Of a stretch of DNA of 64,000 bases, positions 35,946-47,916 are shown one piece after another; position 1 is the stretch's first letter, and the number at the start of each line of letters is the position of its first letter. This DNA is from Aquatica leii (taxonomy: Eukaryota > Arthropoda > Insecta > Coleoptera > Lampyridae). The translations under genes were made by a program, and so were the position numbers. Location of the stretch: positions 64,371,505-64,435,504 of the forward strand of contig CM069436.1 in NCBI GenBank assembly GCA_035610365.1, read 5' to 3'. Under the pieces are notes generated by a model. That model did not search any database and was not told the DNA's origin. It saw nothing but the letters and a program-made list of their open reading frames with translations.

Positions 35946-38272
35946 AGGCCCCTCGACAACAAGCTCCAGTTGTCAAAAAGAAGGGAACGCCGGAGCAAAG
36001 GCAACATGTTCATTTTGTCAAATTATATTTTCAATCGATACCTGTAAATGCAAATAAAACTGAAGAAATAGCAATTAATAATGACAAGGAAAGAGAAGGA
36101 AATTATGTACCACAAATTTTAGGGAAAATAGAGGGGATTGATCAAGCTTTCCTCCTCGATACAGGAAGTTCGGTAAGTGTAATGTCGTCGAATCTTTTTG
36201 ACCAAATAAAGGAAAGAAATGGAAGCATACCGGTCTTACCAGCTGTTGGATTAACCATACAAGGGGTGACGGGAAGAATCACTAAGGTAAAGAAACAAGC
36301 ACAAATTTTAGTAGAAATAGGAGGTGAACGGCACCCGATCATATTTTTAATAGCGGATGGCCTACACATTCAAGGAATCATAGGAATGGATTGGATGACA
36401 TCTATGCAAGCCAGAATAGATTTACGAAAAAAACAATTCGAATTCCACAAGGACAAAGAAAAGTATGAGATTCCATTTGTAGAAAATGAGAACAACAGCC
36501 AACAATCTTTGGAATTAACTCTAACGTCGAATGTGAAGAGTCTTACAAAACTGGAACCAGAAGAAATACCAGAAGCAGTAAGGGAAACCAGGGAAAGATG
36601 GAAACGAGAGCAAAAGCAAGAAGGCGAAAATTTGAAATGTACAAGGTGTCCACTCCGATCACCGTTTGAAGCAGCATTTAAAAAACATATGGAGACTCAT
36701 CAGGAGAACATAACAGTAAGCCAAGTTAAAATGGAAACCGAAAAGGATTTTATCGAAAAAATAACGAAGAACCACCAAGAAGTTTTTTCGGACAGACCGG
36801 GAAAATGCACAGTCTACGAGTGTGAATTAAATATGTCGGACACCACGCCGTTTATCCAGAAATCCTACCCGATCCCATACTCCAAAAGAGACGCGGTAGA
36901 AAAAGAAATCGAAAGAATGGTTAAGTGGGGGGTAATCGAAGGATCTGACTCACCATTTTCTAATCCAATAGTAGTCGTAGCGAAAAAGGATAAAGAACAG
37001 AAGCATAGACCAATAACGATAGCAGCCAATAAGACAAAACCAGTGAGCAAATTAGAAGAAATTTTGAAAAATATAAAAGAAGATCAAATTTCGGATAACC
37101 AAATTCAGTGGATAAGGAACGAGTTATCTACAAATGGAAAAGGAAAAGCAGAAGAATTGTCAAGGAATTACAGTATGCATGAAGATATTTTGTTTAGGAA
37201 GAGCAAGAAAGGAGAAGAATGGTGGTTAGTTTGCATACCTCAGTCACTCGTAAATGACCTGGTATGGGAGTATCATCAGTTATATGGACATTTTGGAGCA
37301 AGCAAATGTGCTGCACTGATAGAAAAGGCATGCTATTTTCCGAATGCACGAAGGAAAATAACACAAACAATTTCAGCCTGTGATTTATGCCAGAGAACTA
37401 AAATAACAAATAGGCAACCACAAGGTTTAATGAAAAACGTTGAAGCTGAAGAACCATTAGAGTTAGTAGCAGTCGATCTCTTTGGACCGTTACCAGTAGG
37501 TAGGGGGGGTCTTACCTATTTATTCGTAATGCGCGATGTGTTTACTAAATACGTCAAACTGTATCCAATTAAAAAAGCTAACGCGAGGACACTTGTAAAC
37601 AAAGTGTGTAATGATTTTATTAACACGGTTGGCAAACCAAAATCTATTTTGTCAGATCACGGCACCCAATTTATTAGTAATTTATGGACAAGAGAATTAG
37701 GTCAAATTGACATAAAAGTTGTTTATTCGGCGGTATATCATCCGAAATCGAATCCAGCGGAACGCGTCATGCGCGAGTTAGGTAGGTTGTTCAGAGCTTA
37801 TTGTAGCAACAAACATAGTAGTTGGCCCTTGCAAATCGATCAAATCGAAAGTTTGCTCAATTGCGTTGAAAATGAGTCCACCGGGTTTACTCCACACGAA
37901 CTTATGAAAGGAGAAAGACCTACTCAGTTAATTGAATCGTTAATACCTTTTCCGATTCGTAGAGATTTTGAGCACAGGATCAAAATTTTGTTAGCTCGAG
38001 AAAATTTTAAAAGTGCAGCTCGCAAGCGTAAAGCTAAACATGACACAAAGGTTAAAGCAGTTAAATTTAAACCGGGAAACTTAGTTTTAGTGAAAACGCA
38101 TAATCAGTCCTCATCTTTTGATAAAACGATAAAGAAGTTTTTTCATTTATATGAAGGCCCATATATTGTAATGAAAGAGGTAGGTGTTAATGCCTACGTG
38201 CTAAATGACCCTGAGACGAATCACTATTGGGGTACACAAAATGTGGAAAACCTCAGACCGTATTTCACATAA
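35942..38272 (+). CDS. pol: Pol protein lacking most of RT and RNase H; integrase intact
   Basis: Read in the -1 frame relative to gag and open across the gag stop, so expression probably needs -1 frameshifting; the start coordinate is the first codon beyond the shift, not an ATG. Order: protease with LLDTGSS near 36160; a perfect C2H2 finger at about 36639-36704; the N-terminal start of RT (IPYSKRDAVEKEIERM, GVIEGSDSPFSNPIVVV) to about 36990; then an abrupt jump to the RNase H/integrase linker (NKTKPVSKLEEILK). The YxDD box and the RNase H domain are absent although the frame is kept. Next are the HHCC zinc domain (EYHQLYGHFG ... CDLCQ) and a DDE core: Asp in VAVDLFGP, Asp in ILSDHGTQF, Glu in NPAERVMRE, the last two 35 residues apart. 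The C-terminal domain ends ENLRPYFT. Integration could work in principle, but reverse transcription must come from another copy. Confidence 0.93.
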   Translation, partial: LEAPRQQAPVVKKKGTPEQRQHVHFVKLYFQSIPVNANKTEEIAINNDKEREGNYVPQILGKIEGIDQAFLLDTGSSVSVMSSNLFDQIKERNGSIPVLPAVGLTIQGVTGRITKVKKQAQILVEIGGERHPIIFLIADGLHIQGIIGMDWMTSMQARIDLRKKQFEFHKDKEKYEIPFVENENNSQQSLELTLTSNVKSLTKLEPEEIPEAVRETRERWKREQKQEGENLKCTRCPLRSPFEAAFKKHMETHQENITVSQVKMETEKDFIEKITKNHQEVFSDRPGKCTVYECELNMSDTTPFIQKSYPIPYSKRDAVEKEIERMVKWGVIEGSDSPFSNPIVVVAKKDKEQKHRPITIAANKTKPVSKLEEILKNIKEDQISDNQIQWIRNELSTNGKGKAEELSRNYSMHEDILFRKSKKGEEWWLVCIPQSLVNDLVWEYHQLYGHFGASKCAALIEKACYFPNARRKITQTISACDLCQRTKITNRQPQGLMKNVEAEEPLELVAVDLFGPLPVGRGGLTYLFVMRDVFTKYVKLYPIKKANARTLVNKVCNDFINTVGKPKSILSDHGTQFISNLWTRELGQIDIKVVYSAVYHPKSNPAERVMRELGRLFRAYCSNKHSSWPLQIDQIESLLNCVENESTGFTPHELMKGERPTQLIESLIPFPIRRDFEHRIKILLARENFKSAARKRKAKHDTKVKAVKFKPGNLVLVKTHNQSSSFDKTIKKFFHLYEGPYIVMKEVGVNAYVLNDPETNHYWGTQNVENLRPYFT

Positions 38273-38446
38273 ACCTGAAGGTAGGGGTGAGAAATAAAAC
38301 ATCGCCTAAGGTTACCGATAAAAGAACAGATTTTTGTATTTTAGGTTAAGGAAATTCAGTGTAGAGATGTTTGTTTTTGTTGTTTTGTTAAGTAGTTAGG
38401 AAAAGTTTCCTCGTAATTTCAGGAAATCAATTATTCACAAACTTTT

Positions 38447-38452
38447 GGGGGG
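38447..38452 (+). promoter_or_regulatory. Possible polypurine tract
   Basis: A GGGGGG run sits 4 bp before the 3' LTR start, where a second-strand primer is expected. It is short for such a tract, so this is tentative. Confidence 0.4.
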
Positions 38453-38456
38453 TTAC

Positions 38457-39211
38457 TGTAATGGTACATCTCTTGTGTATGTAATATTATTTTGTATCAA
38501 CCTGTATATTACTAAGTTTAAGTTGGTGCAAGTGCGTAAAGTGCGCGCATGACAGGAAGCGACAGTGGGCAGAAGCAAGCGTGAGGTGAACGCGGTAAGA
38601 GAGCGGTTGGTGTTTGTGGTAATCCCAAAAGGAGCCACATTTTTAAGCGTTAATACGCCATTAAAATAGCGTATTAGGTTCCAGAGAACCACCAAAGTAG
38701 TGTTTAACCTCATACAGAAGAGGTTGAAACGTTAGAAATTGTGCAACCAGCAGATAAAGAAGTGAGCACGTGGTAAAGCAACTCCAGGAGGCCAACCACA
38801 CGTGATCGGCACGGAAGCATCCGCCAGCATTGTTCGAAGGTACTACGATTCCACGAAATCGTAGCTTAGCCGCGAAGAAATCAAATAGGAGAATCGAAAC
38901 AACCACGGAGTGCTAGCGAAGAGAGAAATCAACCCTTATGAAGGTGGCGCCCAACAATTAAAAGCCGTAGTTAAGGTTAGTCGTTAAGTTTATTGGTAAA
39001 GCATGTACGTTTATTTTGTTGAGTATTATTAAATGCGTTTATATGACGTTGTTTTTGATTTGGTGTACTATTTCCCAGTAGTCTTGTAGAGAAAGATTTC
39101 ATGCTGAGCTAGCAGGGAAGGTATAAGTCAAAACGGGCATTTACAATTAACATAGTAAAGAGAAACATTGCAAATTGAGACCAAACGTAGCACATTAAAC
39201 GATACGTTGCA
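38457..39211 (+). repeat. 3' LTR of the gypsy element
   Basis: Same sequence as 33514-34266 apart from about ten differences. Ends at GTTGCA just before the ATCT duplication. Confidence 0.95.
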
Positions 39212-39215
39212 ATCT

Positions 39216-41853
39216 AATAATGTTTCGGAACAAAAAATTGTCTTCAGTTTACTAACAAAGTTAAAAAGTTAATAAAAAAACAGTTAAAACAATACATAGT
39301 GTTAATAATGCAAAAACTAACATTAACGATAATTTACAAAACTATCACTGACTAACATGTATAACATTTGAAATAGTGAATACAAAATAGTAATTGTTTT
39401 TAGGGTTATGCTGTACTAGTTGTGTTTATAGTTAAATGCTTATGTATACATAGTTTGTTCCTAAATAACATCGTTAAAAACCTCTTAATAAATTTAAAGC
39501 AAAGTAATAAGAAAACTATGTAAACAAACGAATTTTTCATTGCTGACAGTACTCTATTACTTAGTTGGCATATTTTACGGGGATCATGTTTACTTCGACG
39601 CTTTGTATATAGTTTGTGTTGAGATATTATAAGTGCTATAGTGTTGCGTTTAGTTAAAACCTTAATTCAGAAAATAGTTGAACAACGTAGCGGCATGTTA
39701 CTTAATTTTAGAAACATTATTCAAATCCGAAAAAGACAGCTATTACAAGAACAATGACTTGCTGCATTTTCTGACTCAAATACTGTTTTGTAGAAAAATA
39801 TCAAAAACAGCACATAAACAATACTGTGTATTACCACTTCTAAAGATAAAACAGAACGCGGAATTTTGACTGAGATTTAATATATTATATTTTAGAAAAA
39901 TTGTAAAATAATAAGCGCGTGGTGTAATAATAAAAACATTGTAGTATCAGTGATATACAGCGGAGTGTTTAAGAGTCCTTTCTCATTCTGGTTTCCTAAA
40001 AATCCCCGACCCTTATACATTTTTCTGGTGAAAACAATATTATCAAATTCTAAGGGTTATTAGTCATTACATTTACGCCTAAGCAAGAATGTGTTTAGTA
40101 ACTATAAATCACGCTTAAAATATTAAAACACGATTTGAATTAAAAAGTATATTATTTTATATAACTTTAATAAAAAGTTTTGAATAACGCTGGCAACGTA
40201 ATTAAACCTCTTACAAATGGTGAAAAACTTTAACGGAGAATCATACGTGACGAAATCTTACTTAAAAGATTATAGAAATATTATTAAAATTCAAAAAAGG
40301 ATTACAACAAAAAAAATAACGAACCACTGCATTTTTTTTACACGAATACTGTTCTGTATAAATAGATCCAAAAAATTTCTATAAGAAGCACGTAAATGGT
40401 AGAGTGTATTCCTACTACTATAAAAATGAAAACAAACGTTTACAGTTACTTGATGAATTGATTATGTTTTAAATATCTGAGAAACAACGTTTGCGTGTAT
40501 TGATCTTGATGTGTTTAGTAACTATGAATCACGATTGAAAATATTAAGACAAGATGCGAATTGAAGAGTATAATCTTTTTTAATCAAAGTCTTGGATAAC
40601 GTTGGAGACGTGATCGGATTTCTTTCGACGACGAAAAAAAAAAGTATGATGGTATTAAAACTCTAATCAACTACCAATAGTATCACCAAGACTTGTTCTA
40701 AAAAATAAAGATTAACGGCGTATAGTAAGAAATGTGTTAAATATGTTATGATATAAAATAGTTCTTGGTAAAACAAAATTCTTTTTAAAAAACTGATTGG
40801 TTTAATAGATTTATTGTAAATGTGGTAGACGAAATTAATTAATGCTAATACTAGGAACAATAGTATTTGTTCTTTTTCAAAATTTGACGTAGGTCTTCTT
40901 GGAGTGATAACTCAATCTTTGTTGTGGATTTTTTATAAAACGTATTTAAAGTAAACAACATTAATTTTTATAAAATAACTTAGTATTATGAAGGAATATA
41001 ACATGTATACCAAACCTCAAATGTAATTGTAAACAATTCATATCTTAATAAAAAAAAAATTATTTGAAACAGTCAACTAAATTACTACCTGTTAAGCTAC
41101 GTATTCCACGCTAGTTAGAACTTACTTAATTTATAAATTTGTATTATGATGTATAAAACGGCGAATTTATTAATTGCAATTATTGATTACCATAGAAAAA
41201 CGTCAAATGTTGCATTGCAAAATTTAAACATGAATAAATCAATTTAAAAACGCAAAAACAATTATTTGTGAAAAAATAGTTTGAGCATTTGAATATTTTG
41301 AAAATCGTTGTGTGTAAAAAATTTTATCATCACAGACGAATAATATAAGTTAAAAAATACATTTTGAGATTTATACAGCCGCTATACATATTGAAACACA
41401 AATATCTATGAAACTGTTCGAATTCCTGTGCAAAATAATTAAACTACAACTTAAATAGTTTTAGACTTGTTCAACTAAGCAACCAAAAACTTTCTTTTAA
41501 TGACGAACTTACGTTTTTAAATTTATAAAAGAATAATTACAAAACAGTTTTAATGTTTTACTAGTGCATAGGTCAGAAGAAAGCAAATACCTTGAAAAGA
41601 ATAGTTTAAACCCCAAAAATCATTATAAGTGCAAAAATTACAATTGAAAGTATTGCAAACAATTATTATGCAATAAAAATTAAACTTTTTGTAGTTTAAA
41701 AAATAGGTATTATCGTATAAAACAGTTCTTAAGATTAAAAAGCTATTATGCGCTAAAGACATTTTGAGATTTATACACAACAACTACCAATAAAATTATT
41801 TTTTTATAATTTAGAGCATTTCTAAAATCAAGAATTAGAATATCGCACAACTT
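39216..41853 (+). repeat. Left inverted arm, inner part
   Basis: Continues the arm directly after the gypsy insertion and pairs with 43404-46030 on the opposite strand. AT-rich. It holds short frames (40663-40860, 41550-41783, minus strand) that recur in the right arm (44401-44583, 43501-43713, plus strand). These are Leu/Phe/Tyr-rich and unrecognised. Confidence 0.88.
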
Positions 41854-43190
41854 GTTATTTGTGATTGTTACGATCTACAAAATAAAGAAATGTAGTTCAA
41901 AAATCATTATTGCAGATTGATCGAGAGTATGAGCTACATTGATCGTATGTTCCTAAGAGAGCCGGAAAGGTCCAAGGACTGTTGGGATTTGTTGAATTTT
42001 GCAGATACTACACTGAAAAAAATGGGACCATAAGATGGTTTGCTAAACTAAAAATTATATCTGTTGATATCAATCTATCAACAACAATTAACGTAAAGCG
42101 TAATTTTCATAAACTAGTTAATAACGAACATTATATAATATCTATTGATACAACTTTATATGATAGCACTTAAGAAATCGATTTATTGCCTAAATAGATA
42201 TGAAGATTTCTTATAATTGTTATAACATTTTATTATTTTAACTTCGCCTACCCTATTCATATTTTTACAAAATAACTAAAACTAAGTTTCTGCAAGTAGT
42301 TATTTGGTCTTATTAATCTTACACGTGCATTATGTCGAAGAGATTATTGAAGATATCGATATCAAATAATAGTTGTGACTTGTTAATTTTATAACCACTT
42401 AAATTAAATGATTTTTTTACCTTCACGAAAACGATTTTTAAATTTATATTTGACACCTGATTTTATTTAAAATAAATCTTAATTTTTTCTTTTTACGTAT
42501 AAACGTTTTTATTTAGTCAAAATTAAATACATATGTAGGTATTTACATAAAATAAAATTTATCATAACTACATGCTACATTAAACACATTTCGTTTTCTT
42601 TAAAAAAAATCTTAAAAAATAATGTTAACAATCATTTTTTATAAAATCGGTATCAAACATGATTAAAAATTTAGTACAAGTACATCATTAATTTTAAATT
42701 GTAAATACATTAAACAATAAAGGATACATACATCTGAATGATGTTCTTGTAATTTTTAGAATTATAATTCATACACTTCGAAATCTTTTTCAAAAAACTT
42801 TAGATGTAACTCTAAAGGATATCTTCCAAAACTATCAAAATATTCTGCTCTGCCATGTCCGTCGATGAATATGACTAGCCAGTGCTCACTCAGTAAGGTA
42901 GATGCCGCTGTGTTTACAATAATTGCTGTAGTTCTATCAAACGTTTTAGCTTACATCTTCCAAGCAGTAACATGAAGAAAAACATTCTTCATAAAAGAGT
43001 TCAGAAATAGATGCAGAACTTGCTGAAATTCTAATGTGTTAAATTTATGTATATGTCGTTTTGAAACATATCCAGTGCACTGATGATATGGTTTTCAAAA
43101 TTAACCCAACTACAGAAAATGATTTGGATGTTTACTTATTATTAAAATAAGGTTAGTATATTTTTATAAACGTGAGGTTAACTTAATATA
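41854..43190. other. Single-copy segment of the palindromic element
   Basis: The arms match up to CGCACAACTT (41853) and again from GAAGAAGTAAGG (43191); in the right arm these two points are directly joined (43403/43404). The 1,337 bp between are therefore missing from the right arm. They contain the protease remnant at 42762-42950 and a 63-codon plus-strand frame (41982-42173) that I do not recognise. Either the right arm lost this piece or it is what remains of the original unique interior. Confidence 0.8.
42762..42950 (-). pseudogene. Adenain-like cysteine protease fragment (Polinton PRO)
   Basis: Minus-strand frame ending at TAA 42762-42764 and opened by an in-frame TAA at 42951-42953. 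About 62 residues contain VNTAA, then EHWLVIFID with the HW catalytic His context, then EYFDSFGRYP with the catalytic acidic residue. This His...Asp arrangement with VNT upstream and FDSFG downstream is characteristic of the adenovirus-type (C5) proteases carried by Polintons. The catalytic Cys region downstream is missing. A second upstream block of the same frame ends in TAA just before it, so the gene is dead and truncated. It supports the Polinton assignment made from the element's ends. Confidence 0.7.
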
Positions 43191-43272
43191 GAAGAAGTAA
43201 GGTTAGCTTATTAGAGTAAGAGTGAGGTTAGCTTATTACAGAAAAAGTGAGGTTAGATATGCTAGTTATGAG

Positions 43273-43321
43273 GAAGCCATATAGAAAATTATATAAGCTT
43301 AAACAACAAATTTTACTTGAT
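43273..43321. other. Palindrome centre, 49-bp loop
   Basis: The left arm ends GCTAGTTATGAG (43261-43272) and the right arm begins CTCATAACTAGC (43322-43333). The intervening 49 bp show no symmetry. Short direct copies of GTGAGGTTAGCTTATTA lie on the left side of the centre (43170-43260), with complements on the right. Confidence 0.85.
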
Positions 43322-46300
43322 CTCATAACTAGCATATCTAACCTCACTTTTTCTGTAATAAGCTAACCTCACTCTTACTCTAATAAGCTAACCTTACTTC
43401 TTCAAGTTGTGCGATATTCTAATTCTTGATTTTAGAAATGTTCTAAATTATAAAAAATTAATTTTATTGGTAGTTGTTGTGTATAAATCTCAAAATGTAG
43501 ATGTCTTTAGCGCATAATAGCTTTTTAATCTTAAGAACTGTTTTATACGATAATACCTATTTTTTAAACTACAAAAAGTTTAATTTTTATTGCATAATAA
43601 TTGTTTGCAATACTTTCAATTGTAATTTTTGCACTTATAATGATTTTTGGGGTTTAAACTATTCTTTTCAAGGTATTTGCTTTCTTCTAACCTATGCACT
43701 AGTAAAACATTAAAACTGTTTTGTAATTATTCTTTTATAAATTTAAAAACGTAAGTTCGTCATTAAAAGAAAGTTTTTGGTTGCTTAGTTGAACAAAACT
43801 AAAACTATTTAAGTTGTAGTTTAATTATTTTGCACAGGAGTTCGAACTGTTTCATAGATATTTGTGTTTCAATATGTATAGCGGCTGTATAAATCTCAAA
43901 ATGTATTTTTTAACTTATATTATTCGTCTGTGATGATAAAATTTTTTACACATAACGATTGTCAAAAAATTCAAATGCTCAAACTATTTTTTCACAAATA
44001 ATTGTTTTTGCGTTTTTTAATTGATTTATTCATGTTTAAATTTTGCAATGCAACATTTGACGTTTTTCTATGGTAATCAATAATTGCAATTAATAAATTC
44101 GCCGTTTTATACATCATAATACAAATTTATCAATTAAGTAAGTTCTAACTAGCGTGGAATACGTAACTTAACAGGTAGTAATTTAGTTGACTGTTTCAAA
44201 TAATTTTTTTTATTAAGATATGAATTGTTTACAATTACATTTGAGGTTTAGTATACATATTATATTCCTTCATAATACTAAGTTATTTTATAAAAATTAA
44301 TGTTGTTTACTTTAAATACGTTTTATAAAAAATCCACAACAAAGATTGAGTTATCACTCCAAGAAGACCTACGTCAAATTTTGAAAAAGAACAAATACTA
44401 TTGTTCCTAGTATTAGCATTAATTAATTTCGTCTACCACATTTACAATAAATCTATTAAACCAATCAGTTTTTTAAAAAGAATTTTGTTTTATATCATAA
44501 CATATTTAACACATTTCTTACTATACGCCGTTAATCTTTATTTTTTAGAACAAGTCTTGGTGATACTATTGGTAGTTGATTAGAGTTTTAATACCATCAT
44601 ACTTTTTTTTTTCGTCGTCGAAAGAAATCCGATCACGTCTCCAACGTTATCCAAGACTTTGATTAAAAAAGATTATACTCTTCAATTCGCATCTTGTCTT
44701 AATATTTTCAATCGTGATTCATAGTTACTAAACACATCAAGATCAATACACGCAAACGTTGTTTCTCAGATATTTAAAACATAATCAATTCATCAAGTAA
44801 CTGTAAACGTTTGTTTTCATTTTTATAGTAGTAGGAATACACTCTACCATTTACGTGCTTCTTATAGAAATTTTTTGGATCTATTTATACAGAACAGTAT
44901 TCGTGTAAAAAAAATGCAGTGGTTCGTTATTTTTTTTGTTGTAATCCTTTTTTGAATTTTAATAATATTTCTATAATCTTTTAAGTAAGATTTCGTCACG
45001 TATGATTCTCCGTTAAAGTTTTTCACCATTTGTAAGAGGTTTAATTACGTTGCCAGCGTTATTCAAAACTTTTTATTAAAGTTATATAAAATAATATACT
45101 TTTTAATTCAAATCGTGTTTTAATATTTTAAGCGTGATTTATAGTTACTAAACACATTCTTGCTTAGGCGTAAATGTAATGACTAATAACCCTTAGAATT
45201 TGATAATATTGTTTTCACCAGAAAAATGTATAAGGGTCGGGGATTTTTAGGAAACCAGAATGAGTAAGGACTCTTAAACACTCCGCTGTATATCACTGAT
45301 ACTACAATGTTTTTATTATTACATCACGCGCTTATTATTTTACAATTTTTCTAAAATACAATATATTAAATCTCAGTCAAAATTCCGCGTTCTGTTTTAT
45401 CTTTAGAAGTGGTAATACACAGTATTGTTTACGTGCTGTTTTTGATATTTTTCTACAAAACAGTATTCGAGTCAGAAAATGCTGCTAGTCATTGTTCTTG
45501 TAATAGCTGTCCTTTTCGGATTTGAATAATGTTTCTAAAATTAAGTAACATGCCGCTACGTTGTTCAACTATTTTCTGAATTAAGGTTTTAACTAAACGC
45601 AACACTATAGCAGTTATAATATCTCAACACAAACTATATACAAAGCGTCGAAGTAAACATGATCCCCGTAAAATATGCCAACTAAGTAATGGAGTACTGT
45701 CAGCAATGAAAAATTCCTTTGTTTACATAGTTTTCTTATTACTTTGCTTTAAATTTATTAAGAGGTTTTTAACGATGTTATTTAGGAACAAACTATGTAT
45801 ACATAAGCATTTAACTATAAACACAACTAGTACAGCATAACCCTAAAAACAATTACTATTTTGTATTCACTATTTCAAATGTTATACATGTTAGTCAGTG
45901 ATAGTTTTGTAAATTATCGTTAATGTTAGTTTTTGCATTATTAACACTATGTATTGTTTTAACTGTTTTTTTATTAACTTTTTAACTTTGTTAGTAAACT
46001 GAAGACAATTTTTTGTTCCGAAACATTATTAGATATGTTGTGGAGTTCTTCCACAAACAAAACATTCATTTGTAAAAAAAAAATTTTAATATGGAAAGGT
46101 ATTGGAGCTAGTTGTTATTGTAACTGAAAATCAAATGCATTTATAAAAAAATACTTGTAGGTATTGATACAGAGATTGGCAACGATTAACTTACAAGTGG
46201 CAAAGCAACTAAAATAGCTTGGGACCTTGATGTTTAGAAAAAACTGATTGTGAAGTTTTATACGATTAATAAAATGTTATATGAATATCAACTCTTTAAA

Positions 46301-46659
46301 TAAAAAGTCACAGTACTACGATTGCTAATGTCTATTACTTAAGCTTACCATAGGTAGGAACCAGTAGACTGTTCGACAAATCTAAAACATTTGTTTATCG
46401 TAAAGACTGAATCATTTCATTATGAAAATAATATCAAAACCAGATAAAAGTGGCATAATCTAGTTTCATTAAATAAGAAATTTTAGAAATGTGTAGTTAC
46501 AAATGACTTTAATAAGATTATAAGTAAGTCAGCGTTTCTTTGAAGTAACGTCAAATTTGAAGAATATAAATATAAACAAAATTAAAGTTGAAATCAGTTT
46601 ATACATTGATGTAGTTATTACGTTTTTGATGCAAAGAACATATTTCGAAAATTATTACC

Positions 46660-46853
46660 CAAGAAATCTATAAATTATTTGAATTTCCCGCCAAAATGCT
46701 TTTTACTTTGAATGTGCTGTCAAAAGTACATCACTACCACTCAAGCCATCTACCCAAGAAATCTATAAATTATTTAATTGAATTTCCCACCAAAATGCTT
46801 TTTACTTTGAATGTGTTGTCAAAAGTACATCACCACCACTCAGACCATCTCCA
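46660..46853. repeat. 99-bp tandem repeat, two units (right arm)
   Basis: Counterpart of the four-unit array at 32497-32888. One unit carries the shorter form that lacks 4 bp, as in the last left-arm unit. Confidence 0.9.
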
Positions 46854-47682
46854 AGTGTCAAATTTACTTAGATCCGATGCATTAATTAAAATCGAGTCCC
46901 AGCTAGATTGAAGCTATTATAAAAATTAAAAATAGATTACAATGCTAAGAAAATCAAGTTCTAACGTCCGAATTTGTTTGTTTAGTGCTTGCATTTATCT
47001 GATTTGATTTGTTGCAAAAGTTTGAAATTACGATTATTTATTAAGATAATGAAATATATCAGTTACTATTACTCATTTACTTATTTCATTAATAATAATA
47101 AAAATTTTATATTAATTACATAAATCACACAAATTAATTTGACTTGATTACAATTTAATTTTTGTCCATTGCAATAATGAGATGACGGAATATGTATATT
47201 AACTTTTTAAAATGCAATGTATTTAAAAAATAGAATGCTTCAAAACAAAGTTATCTATTTTTATCAAAGTTACTTTTACTTTTTTCAATAAAAAAAATAA
47301 GATTAAAATAATAAAAGTGAGTACAGTAAAGAACATTAGATTGACTATAAACATATATAATTGATATTACAAAGTTTTAATTATTACGTCACGCGTTTAT
47401 TATGTTGCAAGTTTTCTAAAATATAATATATTAAATCTCAAAGTCAAAATACTATTTATATTTTATAACGTTATTCATAATTCAATTGGGTGCAATTTAT
47501 AAAACACTAATTAATAATGAAAACGGTAAATTTGTACATACAAATATGAATCATAATAAATAAATTTTGTAATACACTTTTCAACAAGTTGGTACAAGCC
47601 GAAAACTTTTCAAGAAAACTGACGTCACCACAATGTATTCTGTGCTGGTCTATAGGTACCTAAAAATCTGAATCATAACAAA

Positions 47683-47916
47683 ATGAATTGTGTTATACAT
47701 TTAGCTTACTTTCAACAAGTTGGTGGAGGCCTAAAATGTTTCAAAGAAGATGACGTCATCACTATGCTAGCATTTAAATACTTGAGGATTAAAATATTGT
47801 CAGTACAGCATAAGATGTCTGTAGAATCTGTTATAGATAAAGTTGGTTATGTGATCAATGCTTATTGTTCTCGTACAAACGGCATAAGAAAATCGTTAAA
47901 GAAGTTTGAAAAATAA
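47683..47916 (+). CDS. 77-codon frame in the right Polinton arm, unknown
   Basis: Partner of the frame at 31430-31663. Same length and C-terminus, with a few amino-acid changes near the N-terminal third. No motif recognised. The copy is intact, which is compatible with a small conserved protein but also with simple arm duplication. Confidence 0.25.
   Translation: MNCVIHLAYFQQVGGGLKCFKEDDVITMLAFKYLRIKILSVQHKMSVESVIDKVGYVINAYCSRTNGIRKSLKKFEK

Larger units (their letters stand above)
33514..39211 (+). mobile_element. Ty3/gypsy LTR retrotransposon, 5,698 bp, internally deleted
   Basis: Bounded by a 4-bp duplication ATCT (33510-33513 and 39212-39215). The uninterrupted right arm of the Polinton (near 46030) shows the empty site CATATCTAATAATG, which proves the insertion boundaries. 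The LTRs are 33514-34266 and 38457-39211 (753 and 755 bp), with about ten differences by eye. Gag (34800-35945) is intact. Pol is open but lacks most of reverse transcriptase and RNase H. It is present in one arm only, so it entered after the palindrome formed. Confidence 0.95.

Noticed and set aside
35695..35976. 93-codon minus-strand frame
   Set aside because: Antisense shadow of the Arg-rich end of gag.
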